A stretch of 64,000 nt of DNA from Aradus depressus (GCA_963662175.1 OY759214.1:76954037-77018036), one strand, 5' to 3'; counted from the stretch's first letter, positions 1 to 12,302 are shown. The notes: a model not told the origin generated them from the letters alone. Made by a program: numbers and translations.

Positions 1-1
1 T

Positions 2-2185
2 TCTAAGACATTTGAAAGATTGGTAAAACTCAGATTTGAGTGGTTTCTGGAGCACAACAGCCTGTTACCTGCTAACCAATACGGTTTTAGGAAAGGTAAA
101 TCTGTCCATATGTGTCAATCCCAATTTCTTATGGACGTCTACTCAGCTTTCACCAAAAAGGAGTCCGTTTTGGGGGTGTTCATGGACATATCACGAGCCT
201 ATGATTCTGTTGTCCTGTCCCATTTAGGAGTCATGATGGAAACCATGGGTCTTCCTGTAGCCTTTGTATCTAGAATTTTATCTTTATTTAGAGAAAGGCG
301 TTTGTACTTGAGGATCAATGGAGAGTACGTTGGGTCACGGATCAGCCGCGTGGGTCTCCCACAGGGCGGCATCCTTAGTTGTCTCCTTTATGCTGTCTAT
401 GTCTCCGATATAAACACTCAATTGTTGTCAGGTTGCCATCTGGTCCAGTATGCTGATGATGTCTGTCTCTACTCTTCCGGTAGAACCATTGAAGCTTGTT
501 CAGATCTGTTAACTCCTGTTGTAAACAATATCCTCGAATGGGCTGACAATAAGGGTCTCACGGTATCAAGGGATAAAACCATAGTTTGTCCCTTTTCACG
601 ACAAACATTCATTCCTAATTGTGAGGAAATATCTTTTGGAAACAATAATTTTGCTATGCGTAGAACTGTTCGATTCTTAGGTGTGTTTTTGGATTCGAAG
701 TTAAATTGGAATATCCATCTCTCTACGGTGTCTGTGAAGTGTGAAAAGTACCTAAACATCTTAAGAGCAGTCTGCTTCACCAGATGGGGAGCCGATCCTA
801 ATGTCTGCCTCAACTTCTACAGAGCCACTATTAGAGCTGTTATCGATTTTGGATCTTTATTTTACGGTAACGCCTGTAAGAGCAGACTTCACTGTCTGGA
901 TGTCATACAGAACAAGTCTCTGAGGCTATGTCTTGGCCTACTTAACAGCACCCCAGTTAACAATATATTGGTTGAGGCTGGAGAGCCCCCGTTGCAGCTA
1001 AGACGAGAAATGTTAGCCTCCAAGTTCGCTGTAAAGATGATGTCCATGGAAAATGATCTTTATCGAAAGATGGCTCATCTCTCAATGGAGGTGCTCACAC
1101 ACCCCTATTGGAAGACTAAACCTACCCCCTTACTGGTTGAAGGGTTCACAAGAAGTGCTATGTTCCAAGGCAGTGTTTATTCTAGCACGATCCTTCCTGT
1201 ATTTCAGTCCAGTTTCGAATCTGTCATTTTGAAACCATCAATTGTCTCTCTTCCTAATTTTGATTTGATCCATGAAAATCAACGCAACTCTTACTTTGAT
1301 GAGTTGCTGCGAACCAAGTTTCCTCTTTTCTTTACCATATTTACAGACGGATCAAAGATGGACAGCGGAGTTGGGGCGGCTGTCTTTGATCCTTTCTCCA
1401 ATGTAGATATATCAATCAGGCTTGCAGATTCTGCTTCAGTCTACACAGCTGAGCTAACTGCCTTGGCGGATGCCCTTCAATACTTACAATCAGTAAGTTA
1501 TTCTAGGGTTTTGATTCTTACTGATAGCTTGAGCGCCATTCAGATGCTTGGAAATGTAAGTCTCAGTTCCCGTTTGAACAATATAGTTATCTCAATCTTG
1601 GAGAGTCTGGTTCGACTTAGATCGATAGGTAAAGTCATTAAATTTGCCTGGATCAGAGGTCACTCTGGAATAAAAAACAACGAAATTGTTGACCTTCTTG
1701 CCAAGGGTGCTACACGGTCTTATGATCAGGGTCGTTTCGTTCCATACAACGATGTACACTGTCATTTTAAGCAAAAATTGCGATTTGATTGGCAGAAAAA
1801 TTATGAAAGTAGTAAGGTTGGCCTGTTTTATAGATGTCACAATCCTGGAGTTAGCCATATTCCCTGGTATAGAAACGTTTCTGCCCCCAGAAATTGGATA
1901 CGAGTTATGTGCAGACTAAGGACGAACCATGCGGTGTCAGGGGCTTACCTACATAAGATCGGTAGACGGTTTGATGATGTGTGTGAGTTGTGTGAGCAGA
2001 GAGACGATCCGCAACACATCATCATGTCCTGTATGAAGTATGCAGCTGAAAGATGGCACTGTATGCGAACTATAAGCTCTCTTCTGGGAAAACCCTCTCC
2101 CACTTATTTAGATATCCTGACAAATCCCTCGGTCACATTTGAAGCTATTGGCACCTATATTAGCTGTATTGGAATTAGTGTTTGA
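2..2185 (+). CDS. LINE ORF2 polyprotein (reverse transcriptase-RNase H), 5' partial
   Basis: This is the replication enzyme of a non-LTR retrotransposon: it copies element RNA at a nicked target site. The frame is open from base 2, so the true start is upstream; the first listed codon (TTG at 20) is not a start. Counting from position 20: fingers/palm motif FMDISRAYDS near residues 54-63, VGLPQGGILS near 111-120, and catalytic YADD at 144-147. RNase H follows from about residue 440: FTDGSK with its Asp, YTAELTAL with its Glu, TDSLSA with its Asp, and a C-terminal GHSG..NNE..D segment. Near the C-terminus CELC...H....C forms the usual zinc knuckle. There are no frameshifts or internal stops, so the enzyme may be functional if the missing N-terminal part (endonuclease) is intact. 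Confidence 0.93.
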   Translation, partial: SKTFERLVKLRFEWFLEHNSLLPANQYGFRKGKSVHMCQSQFLMDVYSAFTKKESVLGVFMDISRAYDSVVLSHLGVMMETMGLPVAFVSRILSLFRERRLYLRINGEYVGSRISRVGLPQGGILSCLLYAVYVSDINTQLLSGCHLVQYADDVCLYSSGRTIEACSDLLTPVVNNILEWADNKGLTVSRDKTIVCPFSRQTFIPNCEEISFGNNNFAMRRTVRFLGVFLDSKLNWNIHLSTVSVKCEKYLNILRAVCFTRWGADPNVCLNFYRATIRAVIDFGSLFYGNACKSRLHCLDVIQNKSLRLCLGLLNSTPVNNILVEAGEPPLQLRREMLASKFAVKMMSMENDLYRKMAHLSMEVLTHPYWKTKPTPLLVEGFTRSAMFQGSVYSSTILPVFQSSFESVILKPSIVSLPNFDLIHENQRNSYFDELLRTKFPLFFTIFTDGSKMDSGVGAAVFDPFSNVDISIRLADSASVYTAELTALADALQYLQSVSYSRVLILTDSLSAIQMLGNVSLSSRLNNIVISILESLVRLRSIGKVIKFAWIRGHSGIKNNEIVDLLAKGATRSYDQGRFVPYNDVHCHFKQKLRFDWQKNYESSKVGLFYRCHNPGVSHIPWYRNVSAPRNWIRVMCRLRTNHAVSGAYLHKIGRRFDDVCELCEQRDDPQHIIMSCMKYAAERWHCMRTISSLLGKPSPTYLDILTNPSVTFEAIGTYISCIGISV

Positions 2186-2257
2186 GTAATATTGAATAAA
2201 GACTAATACTACTATTATAGAACGATGGCTAATGGCGTCAAGCTAAAGCCTTTAATA

Positions 2258-3674
<1,417 letters not shown>

Positions 3675-3698
3675 CTTTCACAGATTTTTATTAATTTT

Positions 3699-3736
3699 TG
3701 CTAGCCGGTTTTCGAGGTTGCCCATATCATCAGGCA
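3699..3736 (-). ncRNA. Hammerhead-like motif, fold-back family 2, left arm
   Basis: Read on the minus strand: UGC, core CUGAUGA, one extra U, a decayed stem II with GCAA loop, GAA, the near-palindrome AACCGGCU, A, then GCA. UGC and GCA pair as a short stem I. Stem II has lost complementarity (ATGG opposite CCTC), so this copy is probably inactive. Confidence 0.35.
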
Positions 3737-3940
3737 GTTTGAAAAACTAATTTTGAAAACAACATAATTTAAAATGATTTAATAAATAAGATTTAAAAAT
3801 TAAAATAAACGTAAATAAAACTATAACTCAGAGTTGTGACTTAGATGGGGATCTGTCCCTATCCATAAAAATAAACTGTTAAATTGTTTTTATATAGTTT
3901 TATATACCTTTATATTAATTTTTAAACCTCACTTATTAAA

Positions 3941-4270
3941 TTAGGTTAGGTTAGGTTTTATGACTCATGCCCGGGCTTTAACTACGAGCTCTTTCGTCAC
4001 TCTGGTGGACATGAACCCGACTCTATTGTGGGAGTCCTAAATTTTGCCTACCTACCCTAAATTTTTATTCGCCTAGGGTAAGGGTCTTTAACGAGAACCT
4101 GACATCGTACAGGCTCGGGACCATCGCTTAACGTCCCATCAGAAGGACGGCGTGCTGAAGTTTATTTTACTTCCCAGATAAAATAAACTAAGGGCCTCGG
4201 TCGGGTTTCGAACCCATGATTTTGAGCTCAGAAGTCAAGCACGCATACCACTGAGCTACAGGCGCCCTCA
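3941..4270 (-). mobile_element. tRNA-derived SINE (family 1), copy 1
   Basis: The copy runs in reverse from tail (TTAGG)3 to the GAGGGCGCC head. B box GGTTTCGAACCC and the A-box region TAGCTCAGTGG are recognisable. About 24 bp around the 'GTCATATCGCCTACTACC' segment are deleted. TTATTAAA at 3933-3940 and 4272-4279 is the likely target duplication. Confidence 0.88.
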
Positions 4271-4317
4271 TTTATTAAACCATTTCATTATATTGTTTTC
4301 TAAATTATTTATCAGAC

Positions 4318-4355
4318 TGCCTGATAATGAAGGCAACCTCAAAAGCCGGCTTGCA
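4318..4355 (+). ncRNA. Hammerhead-like motif, fold-back family 2, right arm
   Basis: Stem I TGC (4318-4320) can pair with GCA (4353-4355). Between them lie CTGATAA (one core change), an extra T, a disturbed stem II, AAA in place of GAA, and the palindrome AGCCGGCT. It matches the family plan but is degraded. Confidence 0.3.
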
Positions 4356-4375
4356 AAAATTAATAATATCTGTAA

Positions 4376-5088
4376 GTGGTCACTATATTTTATATTACAG
4401 CCTGTGAAAAAATGTCACGTACTCGTTAATCACCGGCTCATCTCCATCAGAGCAACAAAAAAGAGCTCTGGTAGTAGGCGCGACCCCGAAAACCCATAAT
4501 CCATGTATTTTTAGATTTTTATATTAAAAATACTAAGACCTACTTAAAAATATGTAAATGTTCAAAAACCCCATTTAAAACACGTGTTAAACTTTGACCG
4601 CCCACAGGGCCAGGTTAATTCATTCAAAAAAATCTGAAAAAATTCACAAAAATTTTTTTCGTCAAACTACACAAGAATTTGGATGGGGATTTTGAAAAAT
4701 CGAACTTTTTACTTTTTACGACCACCCTACTGGGTATTAATCATTATAACTAACTAATCCAGGATAAGAATTGAACATAATATTTTCCGAAGGTTGAACT
4801 AGGGAGCTAAGTTGAGTGGAGAAAGAGACGAACTTAGTTTGATGGTTGACAAATGGATGGAGTGGGATAGTTGGAGAGACGACACCGCAACAAATGGGAT
4901 CTGGTGGTGGAGGGTCGCGTGTCTTACATCTGATACAGAAAGGAAGAGCTACTAGGCCAACAGTCGGGGGGATATGTCCTCTCATAATTATAGCAGGTCT
5001 GGTCTATGCACCGCTCTTCGCCAATATCCAGCAGGAGTAACTTACCAAATGCATCAGCAATAACTAAAGGAATGTACTTCCCCACCTC
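4376..5088. other. Non-coding stretch
   Basis: AT-rich DNA with a purine-rich island around 4860-4960. Short open frames occur on both strands but resemble nothing I know. Confidence 0.5.
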
Positions 5089-5378
5089 CAAGTGGCTTAG
5101 TGGTATGCGTGCTTGCTTACTGAGCTCAAGTTCGCAGGTTCCCTTAGTTTAATTTATCTGGAAGGTAAAAAAAACCTAAGCAAACCATCCTTCGGGTGGT
5201 ATGTTAAGCGATGGTCCCGAGCCAGTACGATGTCAGGTACTCGTTAAAGACCCCTACCTCTAGGTGAATAAAAATATAAGGTAGGTAAAAAATAGGACTC
5301 CCACAGTATGTCCATGAGAGTGACGAAAGAGCGTGGAAATCATGTAGTTAAAGCCTGGGCAAGAGTCGTAATTACCAA
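5089..5378 (+). mobile_element. tRNA-derived SINE (family 1), copy 2, old
   Basis: A diverged copy: the head (TGGCTTAGTGGTATGCGTGCTTG) and body (CGATGGTCCCGAGCC, GATGTCAGGTACTCG) are clear, and the tail is degenerate. No target duplication is evident. Confidence 0.8.
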
Positions 5379-6661
5379 CCAACCCGATACTTGGACGCCG
5401 TATTATTTTTTTTGATCATCTGTTTTATTTATAAAGGCCAAATGTATTAATAATTTTATACAAAATTTATGTGAAAATAAAGATTTCAATATACAATCAT
5501 GAATTATAATATACAGACTGCAGCCGAGACTGTACCAAGATTTTTTATTTTAATTTTAATTTTCATGTTTCATTTATCAATTTGTATGAAGTACATGTTT
5601 AGTACTGGCCTTAATTAAAATGGTTTATTTTTTCTAAAATACAATCATACGATTTATAAGTACAGAATTATCAGCTGGCAGTAGTTTGGTTATTGTTGGA
5701 TTATATTTGTATGTGATCAGGTTATATCGTGTTTCATGTCTAGTGTTTATCCGCTTCTGTCGTTGTTCAGATACAAGTGACGATGTCGCAGAAACGGACT
5801 GTCGGTCGTACCAGCCTGGCAACTCGTGAGCGTTATGCGGACGGCGTGAGTCCTATTGACGCTCTCTCACTTTGGGCAGTCTGTTGTGTGTCTGTAAACA
5901 CGATAACTCCCTATAGAATGACATCACCTATTGATTTTCAGCCAAATTGCCCAATGAAAAAGGGAGGTTTAACACAAAAACTCTAATAACTGCCGATGTA
6001 ACAAATGTTTTGACACAACATTTAGTATGAGAATTCAGAAACACAGTAATTCAACAATTGATTTTTAGCTCCAACAGTCAAGATTGGTTTGAAAGGCAGA
6101 GCAAAAACTTAATTGATTAATTCGTACTGGGGAAGTACATTACCGGTGATTCAGTTTATTGAAGTGAAACTTTTTTAGCGAGACTAGTGAATCGGAATGA
6201 CCTCGACATAAAAAATCAAACATGAAACCTCTAAAAGTACGTCAACTACGAGTATAGGTCGGTGTCGATGCATCAGCTGTTGTGTGATACGTGTTTGTAT
6301 ACGGTTGAAGCGTGAGAGCAGACACATCTCATGTCAGACAACGTACAGAAAGTCAGAGACAAGTAGCATTCGGTGTCACAGTTGTCTCAGGGAGTCGCAC
6401 GCCTTTTACGTTGGCGTACTGCCATTGCACACCACCGTCACAGGGGCGACTTGCACGAAATGCAATCTGGCTCAGCTTCAGAACGCCGCGTACCTCTGCA
6501 ATGCTCTAATTCCATGGACCACCAGTATTTCATAATTATTTTGGTTTAAGCGTTAAAAAAAAAATACTTATTAATTTAATACGTTTAGTTTTATTCTAAG
6601 TTAGTGATAAATAGTTAGTGTTAAAAATGACAAAAACTTCAACTGAACATGTTCGACAATT
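5379..6661. other. Non-coding stretch with repeat B fragments
   Basis: Positions about 5865-6190 are repeat B (GATAACTCCCTATAGAATGAC, CTAATAACTGCCGATGTAAC, and a GGGGAAGTACATT end). The rest is AT-rich or unassigned. A short frame at 6284-6535 has no recognisable motif and I do not call it a gene. Confidence 0.5.
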
Positions 6662-6666
6662 CCGTG

Positions 6667-7186
6667 TGTTAAGTCGCGAGTTGAGTGTGGGTGAATTCGG
6701 GAACACGCCGAGACAATCGATAGGAGTCGGCGGGACTCTTGAACTACATGAGTCAGTAAGCAGTTGGGCACCACGCGGGGTGGACTGAGTTGGTTGAGTT
6801 GGCTGTTACCACGCGGGTATAAAGTGAGTCGTCTCTTAACAACGAGAGGGACCAGTTGGTCACCACGCGGGGTGGACTGAGAGTCTGGGTCGAGCCAGCA
6901 CGCGGTGTGCGGAATGGATTCGTCCTTATTACCACGCGGCTATAAGGTGAGTCGTTAGTTACCATGCGGAAGTGAGTTGTTTATTACCACGCGGGTATAA
7001 AGTGAGTCGTCTGTTACCAAGCACAGTAAGTGAGTGACTTGTGTAGTTCCCACGCGGTATGGGACTTATTATTGAACACCTGACTTTGTGTTCGTTATCA
7101 CGCGGTTTTGTAATAAGGGTGTTGACCAAATAAATATATCTGTTGCTCTACTCTAAGTTCTCATTAACCTGTACCCAAACCCAACA
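6667..7186 (+). repeat. 5' LTR with nine CACGCGG-type motifs
   Basis: This LTR should hold the promoter of the element. CACGCGG (usually CCACGCGG) or a one-base variant begins at about 6771, 6809, 6863, 6898, 6932, 6962 (CCATGCGG), 6987, 7050 and 7098, often followed by TATAA or TATGG. The array fills two thirds of the LTR. AATAAA lies near 7130. Confidence 0.9.
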
Positions 7187-7583
7187 TGGTTTTTACCGAG
7201 CCGGATTAAAGTAAGTAATACAGTCCATCTTATTTTCTTATTTTCATTTGAAAAATGTCGCGAAGAAAGTCAAATTAGTCGACTTAGAAAAAACAAGACC
7301 CCGCGGCACCAGCGCCGACGCCGTAGATCTTCTGCTGCTGAGAAGACAGCACCTCCCGCTACCGCGAACGAATCCACCTGCGACGCCTCTTCTGCGCAAA
7401 CTGAGCCGAGACCCGCGACTTCAGCGCCTCCAGCCTCTTTGGATGAAGCCTGCAACCCACGACCTCAACGCACCAATTGGCCTACTCATCGTATGCCTGG
7501 ACGCAAAAGTCGGCTCGGACAGCCGCCTTCCATTCCACGCGGCACTGAGATCCCCACTCGCACACCATTCGCTACACTGATGC

Positions 7584-7853
7584 ATGTCGCCTCCGCTCCG
7601 TTCATGGACGACTTCCGCGCCTTTTCTCGCTGAGCTGGCTGATCGGGAGCTGCAGCGGTACCCGCTCGCGTCAGAAGTGCTCTTGAAGGAGACCTACGGG
7701 GACGACAACGCTCCGCCGCAATCCTGGAAGCTGGGACGGATCACCCAGCTCTACCCGGGGCAAGACGCGATCACGCGAGTCGCGGATGTCGCAACGACCA
7801 CCGGGGTTGTGCGCAGACCCCTTTCGCGACTATGCCCGCTCCCAACCCAATAA
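7584..7853 (+). pseudogene. BEL/Pao polyprotein remnant, C-terminal end of integrase region
   Basis: From about 7630 the frame reads LADRELQRYP..., then SWKLGRI, YPGQD, RVADVATTTG, RRPLSRLCPLP and a stop. The W-x-LGR-I, HPG-like, VR-V-T-x-TG and RP-x-x-LC-LP pattern is the usual C-terminal tail of BEL/Pao polyproteins, after the integrase core. Protease, RT, RNase H and the integrase catalytic core are absent. The ATG at 7584 belongs to the deletion junction and is unlikely to be a real start. Confidence 0.75.
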
Positions 7854-7881
7854 TGAAGCCGAGCCTTCATGGGGGGCGGGA

Positions 7882-8401
7882 TGTTAAGTCGCGAGTTGAG
7901 TGTGGGTGAATTCGGGAACACGCCGAGACAATCGATAGGAGTCGGCGGGACTCTTGAACTACATGAGTCAGTAAGCAGTTGGGCACCACGCGGGGTGGAC
8001 TGAGTTGGTTGAGTTGGCTGTTACCACGCGGGTATAAAGTGAGTCGTCTCTTAACAACGAGAGGGACCAGTTGGTCACCACGCGGGGTGGACTGAGAGTC
8101 TGGGTCGAGCCAGCACGCGGTGTACGGAATGGATTCGTCCTTATTACCACGCGGGTATAAGGTGAGTCGTTAGTTACCATGCGGAAGTGAGTTGTTTATT
8201 ACCACGCGGGTATAAAGTGAGTCGTCTGTTACCAAGCACAGTAAGTGAGTGACTTGTGTAGTTCCCACGCGGTATGGGACTTATTATTGAACAACTGACT
8301 TTGTGTTCGTTACCACGCGGTTTTGTAATAAGGGTGTTGACCAAATAAATATATCTGTTGCTCTACTCTAAGTTCTCATTAACCTGTACCCAAACCCAAC
8401 A
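7882..8401 (+). repeat. 3' LTR
   Basis: Nearly identical to the LTR at 6667-7186, with about four substitutions seen by eye (for example TGTGCGG versus TGTACGG, and CACCTGAC versus CAACTGAC). It keeps the same motif array. Confidence 0.92.
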
Positions 8402-8477
8402 CCGTGCAAGACAAAAGCAAGTACAGCAACAAGAAAGTCAACATCTTTATGTTTTATGTCAATATCTTTATGATTTT

Positions 8478-9235
8478 TTTTTATTCATTCTCTCTCTCTA
8501 CGCTTTAAATAATTGAAATTAGAAAAATATATTCACTCTCTCATTAGAGGGCGCCGGTAGCTCAGTGGTATGCGTGCTTGACTTCTGAGCTCAAGGTTGT
8601 GGGTTCGTAGCCCGACCGAGGCCCTTAGTTTATTTTATCTGGGAGGAGACTTAAGCACGCCGTCCTTCGGATGGGACGTTAAGCGATGGTCCCGAGCCTG
8701 TACGATGTCAGGTACTCGTTAAAGACCCCTGCCCTAGGTGAATAAAAAATTTAGGGTAGGCAAAATTTAGGACTCCCACAGTAGAGTCGGGCTCATGTCC
8801 ACCAGAGTGACGATAGAGCGCTCTGGTAGTAGGCGATATGACCTCGTAGTTAAAGCCCGGGCATGTGTCATAAAACCTAAAACCTAACCTTCACTCTCTC
8901 ACTACGCCTTAAATAATTGAAATGAGATCAATGTATTCACTCTGTCTCTCTACGGCTTAAATAATTGAAATAAGATCAATGTATTCACTCTCTTTCTATT
9001 CCTTAAATAATTGAAATAAAATCAATGTATTCACTCTCTCTCTACGTCTTAAATAATTGAAATAAGATGTATTCACTCTCACTCTCTCTCTCTCTCTACG
9101 TCTTAAATAATTGAAATAAGATCAATGTATTCACTCTCTTTCTACGCCTTAAATAATTGAAATAAGATCAATGTATTCACTCTCTCTCTCTCTCTCTCTA
9201 CGCCTTAAATAATTGAAATAAGATGAATGTAAGAC
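8478..9235 (+). repeat. Minisatellite, unit about 50 bp, split by a SINE
   Basis: About eight units of CTCTCTCTACGCCTTAAAT, AATTGAAATAAGATC, AATGTATTCA. A SINE (8547-8890) interrupts the first units. Variation in CT-run length and lost sub-blocks indicate slippage and unequal exchange. Confidence 0.85.
8547..8890 (+). mobile_element. tRNA-derived SINE (family 1), copy 3
   Basis: Near-consensus full-length copy from GAGGGCGCCGGTAGCTC to a tail AAAACCTAAAACCTAACCT. It lies inside the minisatellite, whose own repetition hides the target duplication. Confidence 0.92.
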
Positions 9236-9910
9236 CAAAAATATAAATATGGCGAATTGGGTGAGTGAGTAAGGCCAACGAGGGAGGTCCGATAACCATA
9301 TTTCACGGCTATTGATGACCTGGCCCTGGTAAAATCCAGCTCCATTATTTTCAGGGGGGGGGGGGGCACCTAATTAATTAGTGGGGCCCTAGTCATTAAT
9401 TCGGCTTTCGTCCTCCTCAGCTGGGGTATGAAACAAAAAACTGAGGATATAAAAGGTTCAGAATGTCGTTTAGAGACGTCAATAGTCATATTCTTCATTC
9501 AGCTCCCACTTATCGAAGCTCACGAAACTTTCTGATAGGACTATGAGTGGACTTACGAAAGTATGACCAGTGTTACAAATTAATTGAATACATGATCTGG
9601 ACAGTACAGGACTTCCCTATACCGTAAATGTATTCATTGCTAACAGAGTTGCTCTTGTTAATAAACAGGTGAAATTATTTTAACAATATTTCGAATAAAA
9701 AGAGAGGATATCGAAAATCACCATCACAGAAGACCAATGATCACCATCACAAAAGACCAAAATCACCATCACAACATGAGACCAAAGATCTCCATCACAG
9801 GAGGCTGAGTAATTTTCCGGGTTCAGCGGTCTATTATCTTCGTAAGAAAAACACTAATATAAGTTTTTATAAAGGAGGGAAAAATAACTTTGAGCATGTC
9901 ATCCTAAATC
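9236..9910. other. Non-coding stretch with small tandem repeat
   Basis: Holds a G run at about 9354-9366 and a four-unit imperfect tandem repeat at about 9714-9805 (unit ATCACCATCACAAAAGACCAA). No gene is supported. Confidence 0.5.
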
Positions 9911-10026
9911 TCGAGCCTGGTAAAGCTGGCTAGGCAACATTTAGATCGCAGTAGAGTAGGGCTCATGTGGAAAATGCACTCTGATATTCGACGCTACGAC
10001 CTCATAAAGCCCGGACATATTGTAAA
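9911..10026 (+). mobile_element. tRNA-derived SINE (family 1) fragment, copy 4
   Basis: 3' half only, strongly diverged: TCGAGCCTGG, GTAGAGTAGGGCTCATG, CCTCATAAAGCCCGG. Confidence 0.6.
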
Positions 10027-10135
10027 AACAGACATTTTGGTATGAACCACTTTTTCCATAGGATTACATCTTTTCTCGTAAATCTAGCAAATGTTTAAAA
10101 AAAATTAGTTTCATTCTAGGATGGTTTTCGGCATG

Positions 10136-10232
10136 TTGAATAAAAAATTTAGGGTAGGCAAAACTTAGGACTCCAAGATAGTGGGAGATATAACCTGGTA
10201 GTTAAGCCAGGGTATGAGTCACAATAACTAAC
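10136..10232 (+). mobile_element. tRNA-derived SINE (family 1) fragment, copy 5
   Basis: 3' end: AATTTAGGGTAGGCAAAAC, then GAGTCACAATAACTAACT. This is the older tail type without CCTAA units. Repeat C sequence lies just upstream. Confidence 0.7.
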
Positions 10233-10404
10233 TGAAATGGGGTTTGTTTATTTATTCCAACATCACGCCCAAACGGCTGGATGGATTTTTATGAAACTTA
10301 TATATCGTAGTACGTATGTAGCATCCTTTTGAGCCCGACAAAACTAGGTTGTGTAGAGTATCAACATTTTGCACCAAAGGGGTAAGTATACAATTATTTC
10401 ACAT

Positions 10405-10678
10405 AGTCCCAGGCTTTAACTACAGGGTCATATCGCCTACTACCAGAGCCCGACTCTACTGTGGGAGTCCTAAATTCTAGCTGTCTATTCACCTAGGGTA
10501 GGGGTATTTAACGAGTTCTGACATCGCACAGGCTAGGGAATGGAGTTTAACGTCCCATCTGAAGGACGGCATGCTCAATTTTCTCCTCCCAGTTAATAAT
10601 CCAAGGGCCTCGGCCGGGTTTCCAACCCGCGATCATGAGCTCAGTTTGCACGCATATCGCTGAGCTACCGGCGCCCTC
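10405..10678 (-). mobile_element. tRNA-derived SINE (family 1), copy 6
   Basis: Reverse copy from about CCCAGGCTTTAACTAC to CCGGCGCCCTC. The 'GCTCTTTCGTCACTCTGG' block is deleted. B box and A box remain readable. Confidence 0.82.
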
Positions 10679-12255
10679 AATAATAAAAATAGCACTAGCT
10701 TATTATCGGATGATCGGATTGTCATGGAATTTCACACGTAGTATACTTAAGTCAAATTGAGAAAAATAAACTACGAAAAATCAAAATTCTCAACTGGAGG
10801 GAAGTTTTGGGGGTGGACCTTGGTGGTGCTAGTTATAGCGAAATTGTCCCCAGGTTCAAAGATATTCCCCAACTCCTGGCAACTCTCAAAGTTTCTATTT
10901 TAGTCTTATCGATTGAAACACTAAAAAAAGAAATTGAATTCAGAGAATAAAACAATTTGTAGGCACGACGAAACAAACAAGTAAATCAAACAGAATAAAA
11001 CTGAAAAAAAGAGTTCCCTCCGGAAGAGCTTTGCTGTGTAAATTTTTAAACAAAGGGCTGCCTCAGTGTATTTTTATATATTTTTTTTTTGGTTCTTGTT
11101 TAACTTAGGTAGAATGACCAAAACACCATTAGCACCTACCATGGGGGTGTACCATGGGGATCATCAAGTGTGTTCCTATCTGAATTACCATGTTCTATCA
11201 ATTTGTAAACGGAACTTTTTTTTTTTTTTTTTTTTTCATTTCCATGCAAATAGTTTAGTCTTTTTAGAACGTTTAGACAACACTAGTCCACTGACTGAGG
11301 ATACAGTCTTTAAATAACGTTTGTTTTAGCTCAGTTACACTCAGAGGAAACACCATCGGGTGGTATAATGTGTGTTAATTATTAACGTACTGTTTAAACA
11401 AGAGACTTTTAACATTTACGGTAATTGTTGTTTGGTAGAAGACAGACAAATAAAAATAAAAATGTCAGTGAATCAACTGTACTTTCCTTGCTCAACATCA
11501 AAGACCTTTTGAGCTAAAACTCAACCTTTGAATTACATAGTGTCTTTTAAATCCTACATCGGCAGTTATTCAGATTTATAAGATGACCCCCCCTACTGAT
11601 CCCCCCTTCCTTTCTGCTTATTCCCCTGAAAATTAATAGGTGTCGTCTTTTTAGGAATGTGAATATATTTATGCAATTTCACGTCAATACATTCATTTCA
11701 ACGAGAGTTTTTGTGTTAAGGTTCCCTCCTATCTCCCCCCCCCCCCCCCCCCCCCCCCCCCTTCCATTTGGTCAATTTATCGTGTTGACAATTTATCAAT
11801 AAATATATTTCACACTATAACGCAATCTCCGGTAAAATAATTAATTTGTTAAGTATTAATGACGATGAAAAAATTAATAATAGGGGTATTCATGATGTGT
11901 GTGTTAACTATGTTAACTGTGTTAGTTCGATAAAAATTTTGACAGTAGTCTGCTAAATATATGACTTTAACACACTTCGATCTAACAGAGGAAAAGATAT
12001 GTTAGATCGCTTTGTTAAATCGATATTGGTAAGGTTATGCAAGGTTACTTTAGGTAGCAATCTACAGCCCACACAATTTTTTAGTTTTGGCTTTTATATT
12101 TTTACACATATCTACATTATAGCGAAAACTGTATACTAATAAAATATTGTCCATTATTTCGTCTAATTCATCATCACTTAAATCATGCTATTGATCTGAA
12201 TTTCCAGTAAAAAGAGTTGAGTAGCTCGTTCAATGAGCTCGTTAAGCAACTTACT
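10679..12255. other. Non-coding AT-rich stretch with C and T homopolymers
   Basis: No supportable gene. Contains a T run (11217-11236), a C run of about 25 (11737-11761) and repeat B-like fragments near 11570-11660. Frames at 11066-11317 and 12217-12432 are homopolymer or palindrome artefacts. Confidence 0.5.
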
Positions 12256-12302
12256 TTTCTAATAGAAATAAAAGACGTTGTCTTCCCACTGTTTTATTTT
12301 AT

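Larger units (their letters stand above)
3675..4375. mobile_element. Fold-back element (family 2) with nested SINE
   Basis: The left end, read on the minus strand, and the right end, read on the plus strand, carry the same block of about 65 bp: ACTGCCTGATGAT, GGGCAACCTC, then AAACCGGCT and AATTAATAA. The two ends are therefore inverted repeats of one terminus. A SINE (3941-4270) with its own target duplication sits in the middle. The same terminus recurs at 20.6-20.9, 36.74 and 55.0 kb. Inverted terminal copies are typical of Penelope-like elements, which is my best guess, but no coding region supports it. Confidence 0.6.
6667..8401 (+). mobile_element. BEL/Pao-type LTR retrotransposon, internally deleted, complete ends
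   Basis: Two 520-bp LTRs (TGTT...AACA) flank a 695-bp interior. The 5-bp duplication CCGTG stands at 6662-6666 and 8402-8406. A candidate primer-binding site starts right after LTR 1 (TGGTTTTTACCGAGCC, 7187 on), and a purine tract GGGGGGCGGGA (7871-7881) precedes LTR 2. The interior keeps a start-like ATG at 7255, whose frame soon stops, and the C-terminal end of a BEL/Pao polyprotein. About 5 kb of gag-pol is missing, so it could only move using enzymes from an intact relative. I count about four LTR differences, which suggests a recent insertion. Confidence 0.92.

Noticed and set aside
3941..3955. (TTAGG)3 as an interstitial telomere relic
   Set aside because: It is the tail of a SINE with a target duplication.
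6753..6965. Identical 70-codon minus-strand frames in both LTRs (also 7968-8180)
   Set aside because: They arise from the repeated CACGCGG array of the LTR; not a gene.
8548..8620. Possible functional tRNA gene from A and B boxes
   Set aside because: The same head is attached to a 345-bp body in more than 20 copies, many mutated; it is the SINE promoter.
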